From NCBI RefSeq assembly GCF_004331955.1, contig NZ_CP036532.1:2976001-3040000 (forward strand): a stretch of 64,000 nucleotides of DNA, given 5' to 3'. The notes beneath the pieces were generated by a model, which worked only from the letters and a program-made list of their open reading frames with translations, searched no databases and was not told where the DNA came from. Each line of letters starts with the position of its first letter. The first letter of the stretch is position 1. The position numbers were made by a program, and so were the translations under genes. The DNA comes from Roseitalea porphyridii. Its GTDB lineage: Bacteria; Pseudomonadota; Alphaproteobacteria; Rhizobiales; Rhizobiaceae. Shown here piece after piece: positions 61,567 to 64,000 of the stretch.

Positions 61567-62007
61567 CTAGAGTTCGCCGGGGCCCATTTCGGTACCGCGC
61601 GGCTGATCGCACAATCGTCTTCCGAGCGCCTCGAACGGCGCAAAAAGCGCCATGCGCTCGGCCGGCCCGTCGGTCCGCACGATCAGATCGTTGACGGCCA
61701 TGTTGGCGAGCGTCGCATCGAACGGATCGGACGAGACCATCACCAGCCGCACGGGCGGTTCCTCGTGCCATTCGTCATGCGGCTCGACGACCGCGAAGTA
61801 GACGGTCGGGCGGCCGGCAACGAAAAGGCACATCAGAAGGCCCTCGTCGACGGTGAACGGCCAGCCCGTCTCGCCGGGCGTGCGGGCAATCTTCTGCACG
61901 CGCACATCGTCCTCGCGCGGGATGCGGAAGATATTGCGCTCGCCGGGCTCGGCGACCGGCGTCGTCGCCAACCCGGCGGCCAGCGTCATCGCCGCGAGCC
62001 CGACCAT
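61567..62007 (-). CDS. Hypothetical exported protein in the sox operon
   Basis: 146 residues. N-terminus MVGLAAMTLAAGLATTPVA looks exported; the rest has no family I recognise (FTVDEGLLMCLFVAGRPTVY, VVEPHDEWHEEPPVRLVMVS). It starts one base after the soxB stop, so it is co-transcribed and is an unusual extra member of this operon. Function unknown. Confidence 0.65.
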   Translation of the reverse strand: MVGLAAMTLAAGLATTPVAEPGERNIFRIPREDDVRVQKIARTPGETGWPFTVDEGLLMCLFVAGRPTVYFAVVEPHDEWHEEPPVRLVMVSSDPFDATLANMAVNDLIVRTDGPAERMALFAPFEALGRRLCDQPRGTEMGPGEL

Positions 62008-62008
62008 G

Positions 62009-63262
62009 TCAGTGCGCCACCGCCGCCGCGGCGGCCTCGTCGATCAGCCGGCCCGTGGTGAACCGTTCGAGCGTGTAGCCGGCATTGATCGGATGGGGAT
62101 TGTCGTTGGCGATGGTGTGCGCGAACACGTGGCCTGAACCGGGCGTCGCCTTGAACCCGCCCGTGCCCCAGCCGCAATTGACGTAGAGCCCCGGCACCGG
62201 GGTCCTGGCGATGATCGGCGACCGGTCGGGCGTCACGTCGACGATGCCGCCCCAGGAGCGCAGCATCTTCATGCGGGTGAACACGGGGAACATCTCGCAG
62301 ATCGCTTCGAGGGTATGTTGAAGAATGTGCAGCCCGCCGGTCTGCGAATAGGAGGTGTACTGGTCGGTGCCCGCGCCGATCACCAGTTCGCCCTTGTCGG
62401 ACTGGGAGATGTAGGCGTGCACCGTGTTGGACATCACCACGCACGGAAAGCACGGCTTGACCGGCTCGGAGACGAGCGCCTGCAACGGAAAGCTCTCGAG
62501 CGGCATGCGCACGTCGGCCATCTCCATCAGCACCGAGGTATGGCCGGCCGCGACCACGCCCACCTTCTTTGCGCCGATGAAGCCGCGTGTCGTCTCGACC
62601 CCGGTGACCTGGCCATTGCCGGACCTGCGGATGCCGGTCACCGCGCAATTCTCGATCACGTGCACGCCGCGCGCCGAGGCCGCCCGCGCATAGCCCCAGG
62701 CGACCGCGTCGTGCCGCGCCGTGCCGCCGCGCCGCTGCAGCGCCGCGCCCATCACCGGATAGCGCGCGCTCTGCGAGATGTTCAGCGGCGGGCAGTAGTC
62801 CTTGGCCTGCTCGGGCGTCAGCCATTCATTGTCGACGCCGTTGAGCCGGTTGGCGTGAATGTGCCGTTTGAAGACCTGCACGTCATGGACATTGTGCGCC
62901 AGCATCATCACGCCGCGTGGCGAGTACATGACGTTGTAATTGATGTCCTGGCTCAGCCCTTCCCACAGCTTGACCGCGTGGTCGTAGAGCCCGGCCGATT
63001 CGTCATAGAGATAGTTGGAGCGGATGATCGTCGTGTTGCGGCCGGTGTTCCCCCCGCCGAGCCACCCCTTTTCGAGCACCGCGACATTGGTGATGCCGTG
63101 CTCCTTGGCCAGATAATAGGCCGTCGCAAGGCCGTGCCCGCCGGCCCCGACGATGATCACGTCATAAGAGGCGCGCGGTTCGGGCGAGGCCCATTGCCGG
63201 TCCCATCCGGCGTGGCCGCGCATGGCTTCGCGCGCGACGGCAAAGGCGGAATATCGGCGCAT
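62009..63262 (-). CDS. soxB: Sarcosine oxidase beta subunit
   Basis: 417 residues from [22 protein letters not shown] site [18 protein letters not shown], then [19 protein letters not shown] (covalent-flavin neighbourhood), and [15 protein letters not shown] near the end. It holds the FAD/FMN centre. First gene of the operon soxB-X-soxD-soxA-soxG. Confidence 0.95.
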   Translation of the reverse strand: MRRYSAFAVAREAMRGHAGWDRQWASPEPRASYDVIIVGAGGHGLATAYYLAKEHGITNVAVLEKGWLGGGNTGRNTTIIRSNYLYDESAGLYDHAVKLWEGLSQDINYNVMYSPRGVMMLAHNVHDVQVFKRHIHANRLNGVDNEWLTPEQAKDYCPPLNISQSARYPVMGAALQRRGGTARHDAVAWGYARAASARGVHVIENCAVTGIRRSGNGQVTGVETTRGFIGAKKVGVVAAGHTSVLMEMADVRMPLESFPLQALVSEPVKPCFPCVVMSNTVHAYISQSDKGELVIGAGTDQYTSYSQTGGLHILQHTLEAICEMFPVFTRMKMLRSWGGIVDVTPDRSPIIARTPVPGLYVNCGWGTGGFKATPGSGHVFAHTIANDNPHPINAGYTLERFTTGRLIDEAAAAAVAH

Positions 63263-63578
63263 CGGTGCCACCATCGGTTCGAACTGCGGCGCAAAAAAGC
63301 ATAGCGTCGCGACCGATTCCAGCCGGATTGCGACAGCGGGGGGCGCTGTGAGCTCTGCCCGGGTCGGGAACCGGCCGTTCCTGCCCGCGTTGGTTCGGCA
63401 AGGCTGACAAATGCGCGTCATATCGGCGCGGCAGACTGGACTTTGTAAGGTTAAGCTGTTATCTGCATCGCAATCGTCTGGCCGGCGGCTTTGCGACCGA
63501 TTTTTTGCGTTCAACGTTCGCCTGCGTATGCGGCAGCCGCCGACCGGATTTTTCGAACACCAAAGGAACGGGATCAAA
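63263..63578. other. Divergent intergenic region soxB / rpsU
   Basis: About 315 bases; no gene convinced me. The open rpsU frame upstream of its start looks untranslated. Must hold both promoters. No conserved element recognised. Confidence 0.4.
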
Positions 63579-63800
63579 TTGCAAGTACTTGTCCGTGACA
63601 ACAATGTCGACCAGGCCCTGCGCGTGCTGAAGAAGAAGATGCAGCGCGAAGGCGTTTTCCGCGAGATGAAGCTGCGCGGCCACTACGAAAAGCCGTCGGA
63701 AAAGCGCGCTCGCGAAAAGGCCGAGGCCGTGCGCCGCACGCGCAAGCTGGCCCGCAAGCGCGCCCAGCGCGAAGGTCTGCTGGCCAAGAAGGGCCGCTGA
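63579..63800 (+). CDS. rpsU: 30S ribosomal protein S21
   Basis: 73 residues, TTG start, AGGAACGGGA before it. [20 protein letters not shown], then [16 protein letters not shown] and the Arg/Lys-rich tail. Its own terminator follows. Confidence 0.95.
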   Translation: MQVLVRDNNVDQALRVLKKKMQREGVFREMKLRGHYEKPSEKRAREKAEAVRRTRKLARKRAQREGLLAKKGR

Positions 63801-63878
63801 GCGTCGGTCTCCGGCGTCCGGTCCTGCCGCGAACGTGTCGCGTTTGCCGCGAATTCGTCCAGATTGAATTCCATCCAT

Positions 63879-63909
63879 GGCGTGACCTGACAATGGCCAC
63901 GCCTTTTTT
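63879..63909 (+). terminator. Intrinsic terminator of rpsU
   Basis: GGCGTG (63879-63884) pairs with CACGCC (63898-63903), followed by six T. Confidence 0.75.
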
Positions 63910-63948
63910 GTGCGCAAGAGCTGATAGGTGCGAGAGGGATCAACGGTG

Positions 63949-64000
63949 ATGAACGGGCATGATTTCGCCGCGCGCGGCGCGACCGCGACCGGCCGCGATG
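63949..64000 (+). CDS. Partial gene at the right edge
   Basis: ATG 63949 with GAGAGGGA upstream; MNGHDFAARGATATGRD is visible and the frame stays open to the edge. Cannot be identified. Confidence 0.4.
   Translation, partial: MNGHDFAARGATATGRD

Noticed and set aside
63411-63578. Upstream extension of the rpsU frame
   Set aside because: S21 homologues begin at MQVLVRDNN, and a good ribosome site lies just before the TTG at 63579.

Overview
The window comes from a high-G+C alphaproteobacterium, almost certainly of the Hyphomicrobiales (Rhizobiales). The evidence is lineage-typical content: CpdR next to a tRNA-Val, the nucleoid protein GapR, a Brucella Omp10-like lipoprotein, zinc-free forms of ribosomal proteins L31 and L36, a suhB/MmgR-like small RNA, a ROSE-like heat-shock thermometer, and a heterotetrameric sarcosine oxidase operon. 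No rRNA, prophage or CRISPR array was seen. Species cannot be named from the sequence alone.

Layout. 1-10.9 kb: end of cpoB, then tilS, ftsH, rpmE, an ABC exporter, a GSU2403-type nucleotidyltransferase behind two dyad repeats, a MotA/OmpA-like envelope pair, an inositol monophosphatase and efp. 11-25.8 kb: housekeeping genes (a ThiE-like gene with a Sel1 protein, an ArsR regulator, two YdcH-like proteins, purEK, rpmJ, pyk, kdsD) mixed with cell-envelope proteins (TPR, SGNH, lytic transglycosylase, beta-barrel). 26-37.7 kb: hemH, a 5'-nucleotidase fused to acidic repeats and LysM behind a likely PHO box, an Omp10-like lipoprotein, a DUF3445 protein, pepF, a sigma-54 regulator, a DUF882 protein and gapR. 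37.7-45 kb: gltB and gltD, separated by a ybjQ-like gene and a vapBC module. 45.4-49.3 kb: an aldolase and a complete bufferin (copper-chelating peptide) operon. 49.4-52.8 kb: hsp20 with an RpoH-type promoter and RNA thermometer, a hydrolase, hisN and a small RNA. 52.8-55.4 kb: an IS1595-family element with 24-bp inverted repeats, an 8-bp target duplication and three passenger genes including a PIN-domain protein. 55.4-64 kb: an N-formylglutamate amidohydrolase-like gene, cpdR, tRNA-Val, a MaoC-like hydratase, the sox operon soxB-X-soxD-soxA-soxG, and rpsU.

How the genes work together. Several units are coherent: purE-purK; the gltBD nitrogen assimilation pair; bufA1-bufB-bufC-DoxX for modified-cysteine copper chelation; and soxBDAG for sarcosine demethylation. 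The most unusual material is the IS1595 element, which has landed in the U-tract of the small RNA terminator and carries an uncharacterised 280-aa / PIN / 56-aa gene trio. Also notable are the double-dyad operator before the nucleotidyltransferase, the LysM-tailed nucleotidase, and the extra gene and folded repeat inside the sox operon.
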